Source of the DNA: Citrus sinensis
Taxonomy: Eukaryota > Streptophyta > Magnoliopsida > Sapindales > Rutaceae
DNA length: 64,000 bases
Reading direction: 5' to 3'
Assembly (NCBI RefSeq): GCF_022201045.2
Contig: NC_068557.1
Coordinates: forward strand, 18,081,501-18,145,500
Below, one piece after another: positions 12,780 to 24,295 of this stretch. The notes beneath the pieces were generated by a model that saw only the letters and a list, made by a program, of their open reading frames with translations, searched no databases and had not been told where the DNA came from. The translations under genes were made by a program, and so were the position numbers. Position 1 is the stretch's first letter, and every line of letters begins with the position of its first letter.

Positions 12780-13217
12780 ATGCTTCAGCAGTTGGTAGTT
12801 TGATGTACGCCATGGTTTGTACAAGACTAGATATTACTCATGCAGTTGGTGTAGTCAGTCGGTTTCTCTCTAATCTAGGTAAAGAGTACTGGACAACGGT
12901 AAAATAGACTCTCAGATATCTTAGAGGCACTTCTAAGACATGTTTATGTTTTGGTGGTGACAAACATGTGTTACAAGTGTACACAAATGCAGATATGATA
13001 GGAGATGTTGATTTCAGAAAATCTCTATCAAGATATTTGGTCACCTTTGTAGGAGGAGCAGTCTTATGGCAGTCCAGACTTTAGCAGTGTGTTTCCTTAT
13101 CTACCACAGAAGTAGAGTATATTGTAATTATTCAAAGTTGCAAAGAAACTTTGTGGATGAAAAATTTCCTACAAGAGTTGGGTGTAAAAGTAAGATAACT
13201 TTATTGTGTACTGCGAC
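12780..13217 (+). pseudogene. Copia RNase H remnant, 5' part (element 1)
   Basis: Fragments resemble the Copia RNase H region: YASAVGSLMYAMVCTRLDI with a frame break, then a SLSTTEVEYI-like segment around 13086-13125. The domain is cut at 13217 by a hAT-like element and resumes at about 14222-14440 with the typical C-terminal stretch, also containing stops. Confidence 0.7.
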
Positions 13218-13225
13218 AGTTAGAG

Positions 13226-14213
13226 TAGGGATGGCAATGGATTGGATCTGATCCAAGATCCACGTGATCCAAATCCAATTGGATCGGATTTGGGTCGGTT
13301 TAAAATAAATTTGGATCAGATTTGGATATCGGTGTGTGGATCTAAGATGGATCTAGAGCAGGTTTGGATCTATCTTAATATCTAAATCCATATCCATATC
13401 CACCAATCTTTTAATTTTATTTTATTTTAAAAGTTTCTTAACAATTGTGGAATTATAATGATAATAAATTTTATTCATAGCACATTAGTGATATTTACCA
13501 TGCATTTAAACTCTTCAAACTTAAAGGTTAGTTTTGTAAATTTAAAGGTCAGCCAGCCCCAAAGCATGTACATATAATATTCAAATTGCAAGTCAAGTAA
13601 TACAACATGGTAATTTATTTTATTGTATTGACTAAATAATTTTTAAGGAATATAGTTATTCATATATTTAGTCAAATATGGTTATAATAAAAATAATAAA
13701 GCACTAAATATAAATCATATTTAATTTATATGTCATAATCTAATGTTGTAGGACTGAGGGTGGGTGTGTCGTGGATATTAAAATGATGAAGGAGACAATA
13801 TAATATTAGATTGATCTTACTCGTGCAATTACTTTTGAAGGATATTTTATTATCTTTCTTATTTGTTGTTTTGTGTAAAAGTAAAAGTTACAATATTTAT
13901 TATATTTTTTTTAAAATTATATAATTTATTTGTTATCAATACATTTTAGCCTTCAATTTTCATTCTAAATAATTATTACTTTTTTATTGCTAAGTTTTAG
14001 AATTCATGACGGATTTAGAACAGATTTAGATTTTAATTTGTTTTTTCGGATTTGGAGCAGATATAGATATTTATTTTTTTTTTGGATTTGGATATGGAGC
14101 GAAAAATATGGATTCATGATGGATTTGGAGCAGATACGGATCTTAATTGTTATTATGGATATGGATCTGGAGCAGAGTAGATCCAACTCATATCTGCCCC
14201 ATTGCCATCCCTA
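13226..14213. mobile_element. hAT-like MITE with GGATCC/AATCC subterminal repeats, 988 bp
   Basis: The perfect inverted ends are TAGGGATGGCAATGG. The 8-bp target duplication AGTTAGAG is perfect (13218-13225 and 14214-14221). The subterminal regions are filled with repeats of ggatctgatcc, ggatttgg, ggatatgga and agatccaa on both strands. The element splits the Copia RNase H. The open frames inside are translations of the repeats and not genes. Confidence 0.85.
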
Positions 14214-14454
14214 AGTTAGAGTGCTATTCACTTAGCAAAGAATTCGACATATCATTCGAGATCCAAGCATATTGATGTGAGATATCATTGGATACGAGAC
14301 GTGCTTGAGAAGAAATAGTTGAAGATTGAAAAGATTCACACAAAGAAGAATAGGTCAAATATGATGACAAAGCCAGTACCTAAGGACAAGCTGAAAAGAT
14401 GTATGCAAAAAGAGGGCTTAGCAGTGCCCCTCAAATGATCTAGAGGGGGAGATT

Positions 14455-15151
14455 TGTTGGGTCCATCTCATTTAGGGGCCCAAAAGCCCAAAGTCTAAAA
14501 AGGCTTGCTTGATGTGTAATTAACATTAAGCTTTGGACTTGGATAAAAATTGCCAAGAAATTTGGCTTTAGAAGGCAATCCGCTGACCTAATTTGTGATA
14601 TCGCAAAATGACGAGTGAAGAAAAGACGAGAGAGAACAGTCACGTGAAATTAGATTTGGAGGCTAGGATTTCAATTTTTTATTGGACGATTGGAAGACGA
14701 AATTAACTTCGTTTTCTCTCAAATTTTGAGGGTAAGTTCCTGGCATCACTCTCTACAATCCTACCAGTCTTGATCTTTATTTTATTCTCTTGTTAGCTGT
14801 TATTTGAGATACTCACTTATTAGAGAGATGGTTATTAGACTGTAATTGTGAGTCAAGAATATTAAGATTCTTGATGTTGTTAACCTCTAATATTATCTAT
14901 ATAAGATTTTGTTTTGTAATCTCATTAATATAGTGAAAGATTATATCAGACTACGGTCCGTGGTTTTTCTCAATTTGGATTTTTCACGTAAAAATTTGTA
15001 TATTTTGTGGTTGGTTTTTGCTTTGATTTGTGTTGGTTTATTTTTCTGCCTATTTATTTGTGGTATAAATCCTATTTTAATCACCCAAAGAGATAAAAGA
15101 GTTTTGTTTCCACTTAATTTGTAGCTACTTGTGGTAGTCTCTTTCCCAACA
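14455..15151 (+). repeat. 3' LTR of Copia element 1
   Basis: 697 bp beginning TGTTGGGTCCATCTC and ending cccaaca, with canonical TG...CA termini. The polypurine tract tagagggggagatt lies immediately upstream. The TSD copy ATATG follows. Confidence 0.85.
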
Positions 15152-15293
15152 ATATGATTAACAAAAACACACAAGAGGAGCTTTCCAAATGAGAAAGAAA
15201 CAACATAGACATGGCCATTCATAGGTTCTTGATGGCTTGGTAAAAGAGAAAGAGAGAAAGAAAGTAATGAAAGCCAAAACTCACACTTGCTAG

Positions 15294-15295
<2 letters not shown>

Positions 15296-15334
<39 letters not shown>
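15296..15334. repeat. (GA)n microsatellite
   Basis: About 19 uninterrupted GA units in the native interior of the MULE-like element. Confidence 0.95.
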
Positions 15335-15338
<4 letters not shown>

Positions 15339-15862
15339 TATGTGAGTATCTTACACAAAAATCTTATAAGGCCATAGAAACTTGCTAGCTGGAAGCAAGA
15401 GTGCCGAATTGGCAATGATGATGTGGATAATTAATTATTAATTAACTGAGTGATTAATTAGGTAATTAGTTAATTAATTAAAGTTCTACAGTTAGTTGAT
15501 GAATTAACGTGAGACATGCTTGCTAAGCTGCTTTTACTTGAAAAGTTAAAGGGGTAGTAAATTATTAATGTGCATGATTTTGCTTATGTTGTTGTGTATA
15601 GGAGACGTTGGTACTATAATGAGAAAAAATTTATCAGTCACTGTGCATTTTGGATGCACAATGATTTTTTTAATCAATCATCAGTTTTTTATAATTTAAA
15701 AAATGTAAATTTCTACAACTACGTAATTGCCCTCAACTACCAAACGACACTCTAATAATGCTTATATATGTCTGGGGTGATATGTTAATATATGGATAGA
15801 TTTTCTCAAAGTGTAGTAAGGCCAAACCTCAGGGAGGTATTTAAAAATTACCTATTTAGAAA

Positions 15863-17683
15863 ATGATAATTTTGTAATTAAAGTAGCTCTTGAATCTTGA
15901 TGGAGAAAGGGAATTTAAAAAAGAAATTATTGGGGTGCCAATAGTCTCATTCTTGAATGCCTTGTCTACAATTATGAGAAGAATTACTTAAAAAGACAAT
16001 TATGAATATAATTAAATTAAAATGTCCAAAATAATTTTGAGGCAATAAATTACCTAATTTTACTATCAAAGAATATGTTTAAAATTTAATTAACTCTATT
16101 ATAATATTCGCCCTTTTTTCATAATTTTAACAAAAGTAAGTGTTATAAATATAACAAATGGGATTTGATGAGAGTTTTAAATGGGTGTTAGGAAGTCAAC
16201 TCATGAACCCTAAGCCGGGCTCATGCTGTCTTATTCAAGGCGTCTAGACTGGGCCAGGCCCAAATTTGATCCACAGAACAATCACTTTAATACAATCTGA
16301 TGTTTTATTAATGCTGAAGAGCCTATATTGATACCTAAGTGCTTAAATAACAATTGGTCCCAACAAAATCGTTATTAGGTGATCTGTTTAAAATTATATT
16401 TTGAAGAAAAAAAATGCAGGAATCGAGTGCTATAGCTTATCTAATGATCATATGTGTTTATTTAATTCTATAAATTCTTTTTAAATCTTTTATTGTTATT
16501 TGGTTATTTTTTTAATTGAGATTTTAAAAATTAAATAAGTTATTTTGCTTTTAGTGGCAAAACTCAAACTTTGGACATTTGAGGGTACATGTTGAAATTT
16601 TTTTAAATATTAAAATGTCTAAAATATTCTTTACTCATTTGATAATTTTATTTTATTTTTTTATAACATAACTTCAAAAATTTTATCTATTAATGTAGTT
16701 TCACAATTTTTAATAAAAATTTTTATTGATAACTAAACACCTAAGACTTTTTTTTTTTTTTAGTGAAAGCTCTACTTGTAAAAATTTTACTAACAAGAAC
16801 TCTATTTAAATAAATTTTTATTTAAAAAATTATACTAAACAGAGTCAAGTCTCAACTTAAATTTTAATTGATATGGCATTCATATAATTGATAATAAAAT
16901 ATTAATTTTATCGGTTATGAAATTCACAAGTAAATAATAAGGAAATAAATGTCGGGTCCCAATCATTATTAAAAAAAAAAAAAAAGGGTACAAATATTAG
17001 GAATGTCTAAGTCTAACTGAAAAACAGACGTTTTCGTGCTCATCCACTAAATAATGCACTGCAATTCGTAATTCAAAATGATTGACCATTTCCTAATAAA
17101 AATAAATCGTCACTGGAATTCATATGTGCATAATTACTTTTCATTATTTCAATTAGTATATTTAACTACCCACTAAAGAGTAGTATATTAGTATAGTTTA
17201 TTGATTGTATTGGGGGATTCGTGTGGGAATGAGAAGGGGTGGTGGAATCTTGACGTCACCAAGGTGCTTATTTCATTTGGTGCAAAATTTTCTTCGTATT
17301 GCATAATCGCTTGTGTGTTTGGACAAACGTCGCTTTCCCCTGTCAAACTTGAGCTAGAAAACGCTTCCTCTCGTTTTCAATCCGTTGATAACCCCCGGTA
17401 ACTTGATCAGCATAATCCAGTCGCCAAACAGAGGCATCAATACGAAGAAACGAAGCGATGACAGTTGAGTTTTGATGACAGCAACAGAAACAGAAAGCGT
17501 TTACTCTTACGCAACACGCTCACTCGCACAATGGCTGCCATCACTATCTGACCCTTTTTACTTTTAAATAAAAATTATTAATTAATTAAAATTAATTAAT
17601 TATCCATCGAACAAAACAAAGAAAACAAAACGAGGCTCTGCTGAGTTGAGTCGAACTGTGATTTTGCAGAGAAGCAGAAGGAA
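15863..17683. other. Intergenic region upstream of the bHLH gene
   Basis: Mostly AT-rich. About 16486-16865 is a MITE-like sequence that is an inverted relative of 22530-22805 (shared aaataagttattttg, ttttaaatattaaaat and aaataaatttttattt blocks). The last 500 bp (17200-17683) are less AT-rich and are likely the promoter and 5' UTR of the bHLH gene. I see no clear TATA box. Confidence 0.5.
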
Positions 17684-19587
17684 ATGGAGATTGCGTCATC
17701 TGACAACTCTGACTGGCTCATCGATTATAGCATAGTCGACGACATTCCTATCGCCGGAAACTTCGACTGGCCTTCCCAGGCCGCCCCCGCCGTTAACGCG
17801 TCCTCTGCTGCAAGGTAAGCTTAAGCCTTTTTTGGTGAAACTTCGTTTTTCTGTTTGGTTATTGAGAAAGTAATAACAGAACATAAAAATACATATTGAT
17901 TCTTGAATTTCTGGTTTTTTTTTTTTGTTTGTCCAATAATTCGTTGAGAGATATTTTCTCATTGTATATGCTTATTAGTTTTGTTGGACAATTGACGAAT
18001 ATTAGAGATGAAGAATTAACTTTTCATACAATTAGCAAAAGTGAAAATGAGCACTTTTGATTTGATAGAGGGATAGCAATTCGATCATTATAGCATCCAG
18101 GAGGAGGAACAAAAAATAAACCATGTAATTTTTTGTTTTCTAGAATAATTGTGTGTGTGTGTGTTTTTTTTTTTTTTCTCATTCTTTATTTGTACGTGCT
18201 GTTGATTTCCAGTGTGACGATTGACTGCTCATTTGGTGATTCAGATGGCCCAAAGGAAGTTGAAGCTGGCTCCCGAAAAAGGTAAAAATCTCTTCCTCTC
18301 TCTCCCTTTGTGCAGTTTGATATTTCAGACTAGGCTGACTTTATTTACAGTGCAGTAAGTAGTTCATGCTTCAAATTCGGGTTCTGTAAAATCAATAGTA
18401 TGGAATTATGGAGGTTAACAATTTGTGTACTGTGACAGATGATCGGTGGAAATGAGAAAATAATTTAGCTAGGGAAGTATGAGATTTGTATAAGTTTTAG
18501 CCTTGATGTCTTGGAGATGCCATTGACATTAATGGAGGCTGCTTATGCCAGTTGGGCTACTAACAAGGAACAAGTCAAATTTCTGTATTTTTCATATGGA
18601 ATTACATATAACTGTTTCAGAGTAAGCTAACCTTTAAGCACAATTGTTTAAATGGATATAGAACTACTTACTTACAGTGCTACTTACTTGTGAATCAGTG
18701 TGAGTACATATTTACGTATGTATGAGTGTTTGTGATTGTACTAACAATAGTTTTTTTTGAGTTTAACTGTAATTGCTTAGATCTCAAGGAATTTGATTAT
18801 TCTTGATTTTTTTAATCAAATCTTTGTCCCTTAATTTATTTGTAAATAATTTTACAGGTTGAGGTCTGAATCATGCTGTGTATCTGGCTCCAAAGCATGC
18901 CGTGAGAAGTTGCGGAGGGATCGGTTGAATGAGAGGCATGATATCATTCTTTTCTTCCCTAATTAACTGTTTTCTGACTTCAAATTCTCACATTTATTTG
19001 GGCATGATCTGAAGGTTTCTCGAATTGGGTTCTATGCTGGAGCCTGGAAGACCACCCAAGACGGACAAGGCTACTATTTTGAGCGATGCTGTTCAAATGA
19101 TGGAGCAGTTAAGAACTGAAGCCCAGAAACTGAAGCAATCGAATGAGAATTTGCAAGAAAAGATTAAAGAATTGAAGGTGCGTCCTGGCTTTAATCAGAT
19201 GTTTTAAAATTTCTGCATCTATTTGGAGATTTTGCTTTATTATACCTGATCCGAAAAGTAGAGATGTTTATGTAGGGTTTGGATGACCATGTGCAACTTA
19301 GTTGCTGTTTATCCATGCAGGCTGAGAAGAATGAGCTCCGTGATGAGAAGCAGAGGCTAAAGGCTGATAAAGAGAAGTTGCAACAGCAAGTCAAAGTGAT
19401 GAGTGCTCCATCAGGGTTTTTGCCTCATCCCTCTTCAATGTCGGCTGCATTTGCTGCCCAAAGCCAGGTTGCTGGTAACAAGCTGGTGCCTTTCATTGGT
19501 TACCCTGGTGTTGCAATGTGGCAATTCATGCCACCTGCTGCTGTTGATACATCACAGGATCACGTACTTCGTCCTCCGGTTGCTTAA
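17684..19587 (+). CDS. bHLH transcription factor, group IVc (bHLH115/ILR3-like)
   Basis: Predicted 235-residue nuclear transcription factor. Exons: 17684-17814, 18213-18281, 18858-18935, 19015-19177 and 19321-19587; the frame is continuous across all junctions. The N-terminus (MEIASSDNSDWLIDY) and the mid-region SRKRLRSESC are typical of the group. The basic region and helix 1 read CREKLRRDRLNERFLELGS. They are followed by the loop PGRPPKTDKA, helix 2 and a long leucine-zipper-like coiled coil (QEKIKELKAEKNELRDEKQ). The C-terminus ends PPAAVDTSQDHVLRPPVA, nearly as in Arabidopsis bHLH105/115. Known role of the family: heterodimers that activate Ib bHLH and other iron-deficiency genes, with the C-terminal segment bound by BTS-type E3 ligases. 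Intron 3 appears to be GC-AG: the donor reads gagag|gcatg, and only that junction joins NER to FLELG. Which of the four group IVc members this matches best is uncertain; overall wording is closest to bHLH115. Confidence 0.92.
18150..18180. repeat. (GT)n / poly-T tract in bHLH intron 1
   Basis: A short run of GT units followed by a T run, ahead of the exon 2 acceptor at 18211-18212. Confidence 0.8.
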
Positions 19588-20581
19588 CTTGGACATCTAA
19601 TTAATATGCCTATGCTGTAAGGTCGTTTATCTGTTTTTTGTCTACTATGTAATGTAATGCTTTGGAAGACCTGAAAAACTTAATGATGTGGATATATTCC
19701 ATTTAGAAACTGGCAAGCTCTATGGATTTCTGCTTTCGTATGTAAAATATAGAAAGTGCTTAAAGGTATAACTTGCTGAGTCAAGGTTGTACATGTTCAT
19801 GACAAAAGCTTTTGCTTTTCGTCCCTGATTGTGATCTATTTTTCAAAAACGACCAATTTGGGGTTTCTTGTACTCTGGAAATGTTCTGGTTTGTTGAAAA
19901 CTTCATAGAGATCAAAACTTATCGTATTATTATTTTTGCCTGTATGGTTGCATTTAGATGATTGATATTGAAATTATGAAAGTACACGTTCTTCTATTTG
20001 CTGAATCTCATTCTGCTATGTAACCTTAAATTTAATGCCTTTGGCGGTCACTGAAGTTGTGTTTGGATGGTTGAGTTGGAGATCAAAGAGCGCCAATTGT
20101 TGCTTTTGTACACAAAAGGCCAGATCAACTATCTCATCGTAGCTTGAAAAAAATGTCGAATAAAATTAACCGAAGAAACTACTCACCCTTTTATCTGTCC
20201 ATTTTATACCGTTAGTAGGCCTGATTTCTGTCGGATATTATTGCTCTTGAATGCATATAGTCGATCGTGATAAGAAGATAAAATACAATAGATGAATGTC
20301 TCAATTAATAAATTACCCTCCGCGAATTTTTATTCTTTCAATAGTAATATATTTATAACATTAATTCATAGTCGACGGTACTGGTTCATGGCATCTGTAT
20401 CTTTAGCGTTGGCAGGCAACATTGAAAATTAGAACTTCATGCAACATAACATCGAATGCTATTGACAAGACAAGAATCTGTTCCTCAAATTTCACCATAC
20501 ATCAGAAAATTGGAAAGAAAACACAGGCAACTTTGCTCAAAGAAATAACTAAATAAATGCAACTTACGTTTTACTCGGTCC
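19588..20581. other. Convergent intergenic spacer
   Basis: Holds the 3' UTR of the bHLH gene and the 3' UTR of the minus-strand uclacyanin gene. No other gene is seen. Confidence 0.6.
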
Positions 20582-21392
20582 TTAGAAGGCAAGAAGCATC
20601 ATGATTCCAAAGCTGAACCCCATTGCCATGATGGTTTTGAAGACAACTTTGGCAGCTGATGATGGCTGGGGTGGCTGCGAGAGACCACTTGGAGGAGGGG
20701 AAGTTGAAGGAGAGTCTGCTGTAGGAACATCAGGGGAAGGTGGGGGACTGCCCAAAGGTGAACTTGATGGAGACGCAGGGGACACTGTGGGAGCAGATTT
20801 TGGTGATTCTTCAGGTGAGGGAGAGGAAGTTTCTGGAGCTGGGGAAGCTGGTGGTGGGGTCTTAGAAGAGGCTTGTGGTGTGGGAGCTGCTAGGGAAGCT
20901 TGCGGTGGTTTTGAAGGTGATGCTGGTGCTGGGGAAGTTGATGCAAGAGCGTCGATTTCCACCTTCATTCCTACAGTACAATGTCCCGGTGCTCCACAGA
21001 TGAAGTATCTCTTGCCTGGAGAAGAGAGTGGGATGACTGTGTTGCCATCAGTATAACTCTGAATTTTGTTGCTTGTCTGGCAGGAATCATAATCTGGCTT
21101 TGAAACTTCGGTCACATCATGGCTTGATGGATACTGGAAAACTACAGATAACAGCAAGTCAGTTTCAATACTCTTTATCTTAAATTCATATGTAACATGA
21201 TCCATATGTATGCATATATAACTTACTCAAATTATCACCAACGAGAAATTTTTGAGAAGTTGCCCAAGTTCTCAGGTCTGTGGCCGTATCCCAACCACCA
21301 TTTGGACCTCCAACTGTGTAATTTGCTGCCATAGATAGTTGAATGAGCATGGCTGTAGCGGCCACGCATATGAATGTTCTTAGCACTGCCAT
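20582..21392 (-). CDS. Uclacyanin-type phytocyanin, GPI-anchored
   Basis: 241-residue blue copper protein in two exons: 21392-21227 and 21141-20582. The donor is ttga|gtaagt and the acceptor ctgtag|tttt; the junction restores GDNLIFQYPSSHDV. A signal peptide (about residues 1-22) is followed by the plastocyanin-like domain beginning YTVGGPNGGWD. The type I copper ligands are all visible: His in SSHDV, then Cys, His and Met in CGAPGHCTVGM. A Met axial ligand marks uclacyanins rather than stellacyanins (Gln) or early-nodulin-like proteins (no copper). A disulfide partner Cys is present in DSCQTS. About 80 residues of Ala/Pro/Ser repeats follow, like arabinogalactan proteins, and then a hydrophobic C-terminus fitting a GPI signal. 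The protein should sit at the outer plasma membrane or wall. Uclacyanins have been linked to lignin nanodomains, but the role here is inferred. It is convergent with the bHLH gene. Confidence 0.93.
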
Positions 21393-21522
21393 TTTCCTGG
21401 CTTCAAATTAGGCAAAATGTTTGGAGAATAAACAGAGTCAATGTGGAATGTACTTATGGCAAAGTGTAGATGAAGCGAATGTCTTGTGATATGAATTAGG
21501 ATGCGGGTGTGGGTGTGTGTGT

Positions 21523-21536
21523 CTATATATATTTAT
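21523..21536 (-). promoter_or_regulatory. Probable TATA box of the uclacyanin gene
   Basis: On the minus strand the sequence reads cataaatatatata, about 130 bp upstream of the start codon, a plausible core promoter position. Confidence 0.5.
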
Positions 21537-21539
21537 GAG

Positions 21540-23279
21540 TCAGAAGAGACGAGGAGAAGTGCTTTTGATATGAAATGAAGGAATGATAGGTTATGGCTTC
21601 CCTGTGGGAGTTGGTTCAAGTCTTTGGAAGGCTTGGGCAAATGACAGGTTGTTCATTTTGGGAGTCAATAAAAATTTATTTTTCTTTAATATGTTGTAAC
21701 AAATTATTGCCTGGAATAATATACAATTAATTTCTTCTATTATCTTGCCTTCCATGTGATCGAGTTTATGCATCCCCATCTTGACTCGGCTCCATGTACA
21801 TCATTTGACCATGTTTTGGGAATTTGCATCATCCTCCTTCCACAGGTGTTTTTATATTATTTAGTTACGTACGTCATACGGGTATTTTCTGAAAGCAAGC
21901 ATTTTTCTTTAATACATTCAAATTTTAATTTATTACCTTGTTCCATATTGGGCTGACTCAAAAATGTCAAAAGAACCTATATACCTTAGGGAGTGGTTTG
22001 TGTGGCAAGTGTGTGATTGTGATAGCTGATAGGGCTGACACTTTCATGGAAGTTTCACCTAATAAGAACCTAATCCAAGAATCCCAACCCACCAGCCACC
22101 ATCATCACATTCACAGCAAAATAGGCAGAATAAACAAGTGCGGAACATTCTGAAGAAGCTGCTAGCAATGATAATAATTAAGGAATGCACGATCACAGCT
22201 AGCGCCATTTATGTGTTTTTATATAATTGGATGAAAGATTTATGATTATTATTATTGATGAAGATTCTTTGTTATTTTAAGTGCTTTTCGATTCGTTGTA
22301 CCTGCGCTTGATTTCCAAGTCTAAAGTTGTTAAAGAGTGCAACTTAATATACAATTTCAGAACAAATTAAATAATGACGAATTGGTGTTGGTGGTTGGCG
22401 TTGACCAGCTAAGCTTGCTAAGGTGAGCGGTGTGGCCGTTTCCACGGCCCCATCACATTTTGGGTGTCCATTGTTTGTATTAGAAATTCAGAACGAACCT
22501 TTTTTTTTCTCTCTCTCTCTCTCTCTCTCTCTCGATTGGCATAACTTTTCAAATAAAATTTATTTAAGTAGAAATTTTAGTAGTAAAACTTTTACAAATA
22601 CTTTAATAAGCAAATTTTTTAAATTATGTTATGAAAAAATAAATTAAGATTGTCAAATAAGTAGATGCTATTTTAAATATTTTAATATTTAAAAAAATTC
22701 AACTTCTATTCTTAAAAACCCAAAATTTAAGCTTTTACTAGTAGAGACAAAATAGTTTATTTAACCTCTAAAAGCTCTAAAAAAAAAAAGACAACCAAAC
22801 AGCAACAAAAATTATGATACGAACTTATAAAATTAAATAAACATTTGTACCTATTAGATAAGTCATAACAAATAAACAATTAAAATTATATGATAATTCT
22901 ATTAATATTCTCGATTAAAAATTTACAAACTTGTCCACATAATTGAGTTAATTGGCTTAATCTACGTACAACTATTTATATTAGAAAAAATTAACCCACT
23001 AATGTATGGATCTACATTTTAAATATTTAGAAAAAAATTATCTCCAATAAATACGAAGACTCAAACCATATAAAAAGAGAAGATTTACATTAATCTTATG
23101 GATGCTCAATTCGTGCTCCATCAGAATTGTACTCCTATTATTACCATCAGACACGATTTTAATTAGGGCCATGAGAGCCCGTATATTCCGATTCTAAGCC
23201 ATGAGAGGGCTAGAATGTGTTGTGCTGTTGTGTAACCCTTAAAATTTTATTTGAAGCCATTTTTTTTAAAATCTCTTAT
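21540..23279. other. Intergenic region with a MITE relic
   Basis: No gene is seen. A (CT)n microsatellite lies at about 22509-22533. The interval 22530-22805 is an AT-rich MITE-like sequence related, in inverted orientation, to 16486-16865. Confidence 0.5.
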
Positions 23280-23289
23280 AAGTTTCTTA

Positions 23290-23904
23290 GGGTAATTTTT
23301 AAAAACCTCGTTTGAGGTTTGGCTTATTGCAAATAGATGGTGAGAATTTGTTTATTTGTAAAAAACCTCCTACCGTCAGTTAACTTTAACATTGACCGTT
23401 AGTTAACTGTGCAAAGATAATATTACCCTTAACAACAGTTTGTAGACGGAAATAACTAAAAAAAAAATTAAAATTGTTGGCTATTTTACCCTCTTTAAAT
23501 TATTGATATTTTCTTAAAGTTCCTACAAAAAAGATAAAATTTAAAATTTAAAAAATCCTCTTTAAATTATTGATATTTTCTTAAAGTTCCTATAAAAAAG
23601 ATAAAATTAAAAACTTGAAAATGAAATAGTTATAATCTTTACCTATGATATTGTAAATCTTTGGAATTGACAAGGATAAAATTGTCAAAAAATAGGGTTT
23701 GTGCTTTTCGCGCCAATAATTTTATTTTATTTTTTAGTTATTTCCGTTTACAAACTGTTGTTAAGGATAATATTATCTTTGCACAGTCAACTAACGGTCA
23801 ATGTTAAAGTTAACTAACGGTAGAGGGTTTTTTACAAATAAATAAATTCTCGCCATCTATTTGCAACAAGCCCAAACCTCAAGGGAGGTTTTTAAAAATT
23901 ACCC
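23290..23904. mobile_element. MULE-like TIR element, 615 bp
   Basis: Long inverted repeats begin GGGTAATTTTTAAAAACCTC on both ends, and about 170 bp of each end are complementary (for example ggtcaatgttaaagttaacta). The 10-bp flanks AAGTTTCTTA at 23280-23289 and 23905-23914 are identical. The ends resemble those of the element at 6242-15853 (GGTAATTTTTAAA.ACCTC...GAGGTTTGGC), so the two belong to one family group. A roughly 55-bp tandem duplication (ctctttaaattattgatatt) lies inside. Confidence 0.8.
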
Positions 23905-24295
23905 AAGTTTCTTAACATAATTCTTTATAATTTTAATAAAAATAATAATGTTCATATTAGTCTCCTAACCAAAAAAAAAATCATATATTTGACTTAAAAA
24001 AATTTATAATAACTTTGAATTTCAATTATTGTATCATCAAGACACTTCTTATAATCAGAATAAAAAGATCTCTGATATATTGAGTAAATCAAATGTTGAG
24101 CATAATTTCTTGATATATATTACCCTCAATTTTGTATTTATTATTTTCTTTTATTCATTATTTTAATTCCTTTTTTTTAATAAGGAGATAAATTGAAATT
24201 TAAGTTGTAGACATACATTAAGGAATTAAATTGAGAAAAGAGTGGAGGGATTGTCAACCCACAAAAGTCCTTATAAAATCCGTTATTAATATTTA

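Larger units (their letters stand above)
7006..15151 (+). mobile_element. Degenerate full-length Ty1/Copia retrotransposon
   Basis: Two LTRs of about 0.7 kb bound the element, in a 5-bp target duplication ATATG (7001-7005 and 15152-15156). A primer-binding site TGGTATCAGAGC (7726-7737), complementary to initiator Met tRNA, follows the left LTR. A purine tract (gagggggagatt) precedes the right LTR. Domains appear in Copia order: gag, CCHC knuckle, protease, integrase, reverse transcriptase, RNase H. All are broken by stops and frameshifts. The terminal TG of the 5' LTR is now TA and its terminal CA is TA, while the 3' LTR keeps TG...CA. An insertion interrupts integrase (about 9573-11325) and a hAT-like element (13226-14213) interrupts RNase H. 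It cannot move by itself. Confidence 0.9.
6242..15853. mobile_element. MULE-like TIR element split by a Copia retrotransposon
   Basis: The left end (about 6242-6390) and the right end (about 15705-15853) are long imperfect inverted repeats. Shared blocks include ATATATTAACATATCACCCC, TATATAAGCATTA and TTTGGTAGTTGAGGG-like sequence. The 9-bp sequence ATTTAGAAA flanks both ends (6233-6241 and 15854-15862), as expected for Mutator-like elements. Subtracting the nested Copia element and its 5-bp duplication leaves a native element of about 1.46 kb. The native interior (6400-7000 and 15157-15700) has a Ser-rich or acidic open frame at 6388-6679 that I cannot assign, and a (GA)n tract at 15296-15334. 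It could carry a captured gene fragment, but the source is not recognisable. Confidence 0.7.

Noticed and set aside
20601..21056. A plus-strand Gly/Glu-rich open frame over the uclacyanin gene
   Set aside because: It is the antisense of the Pro/Ser/Ala-rich tail and has no independent support.
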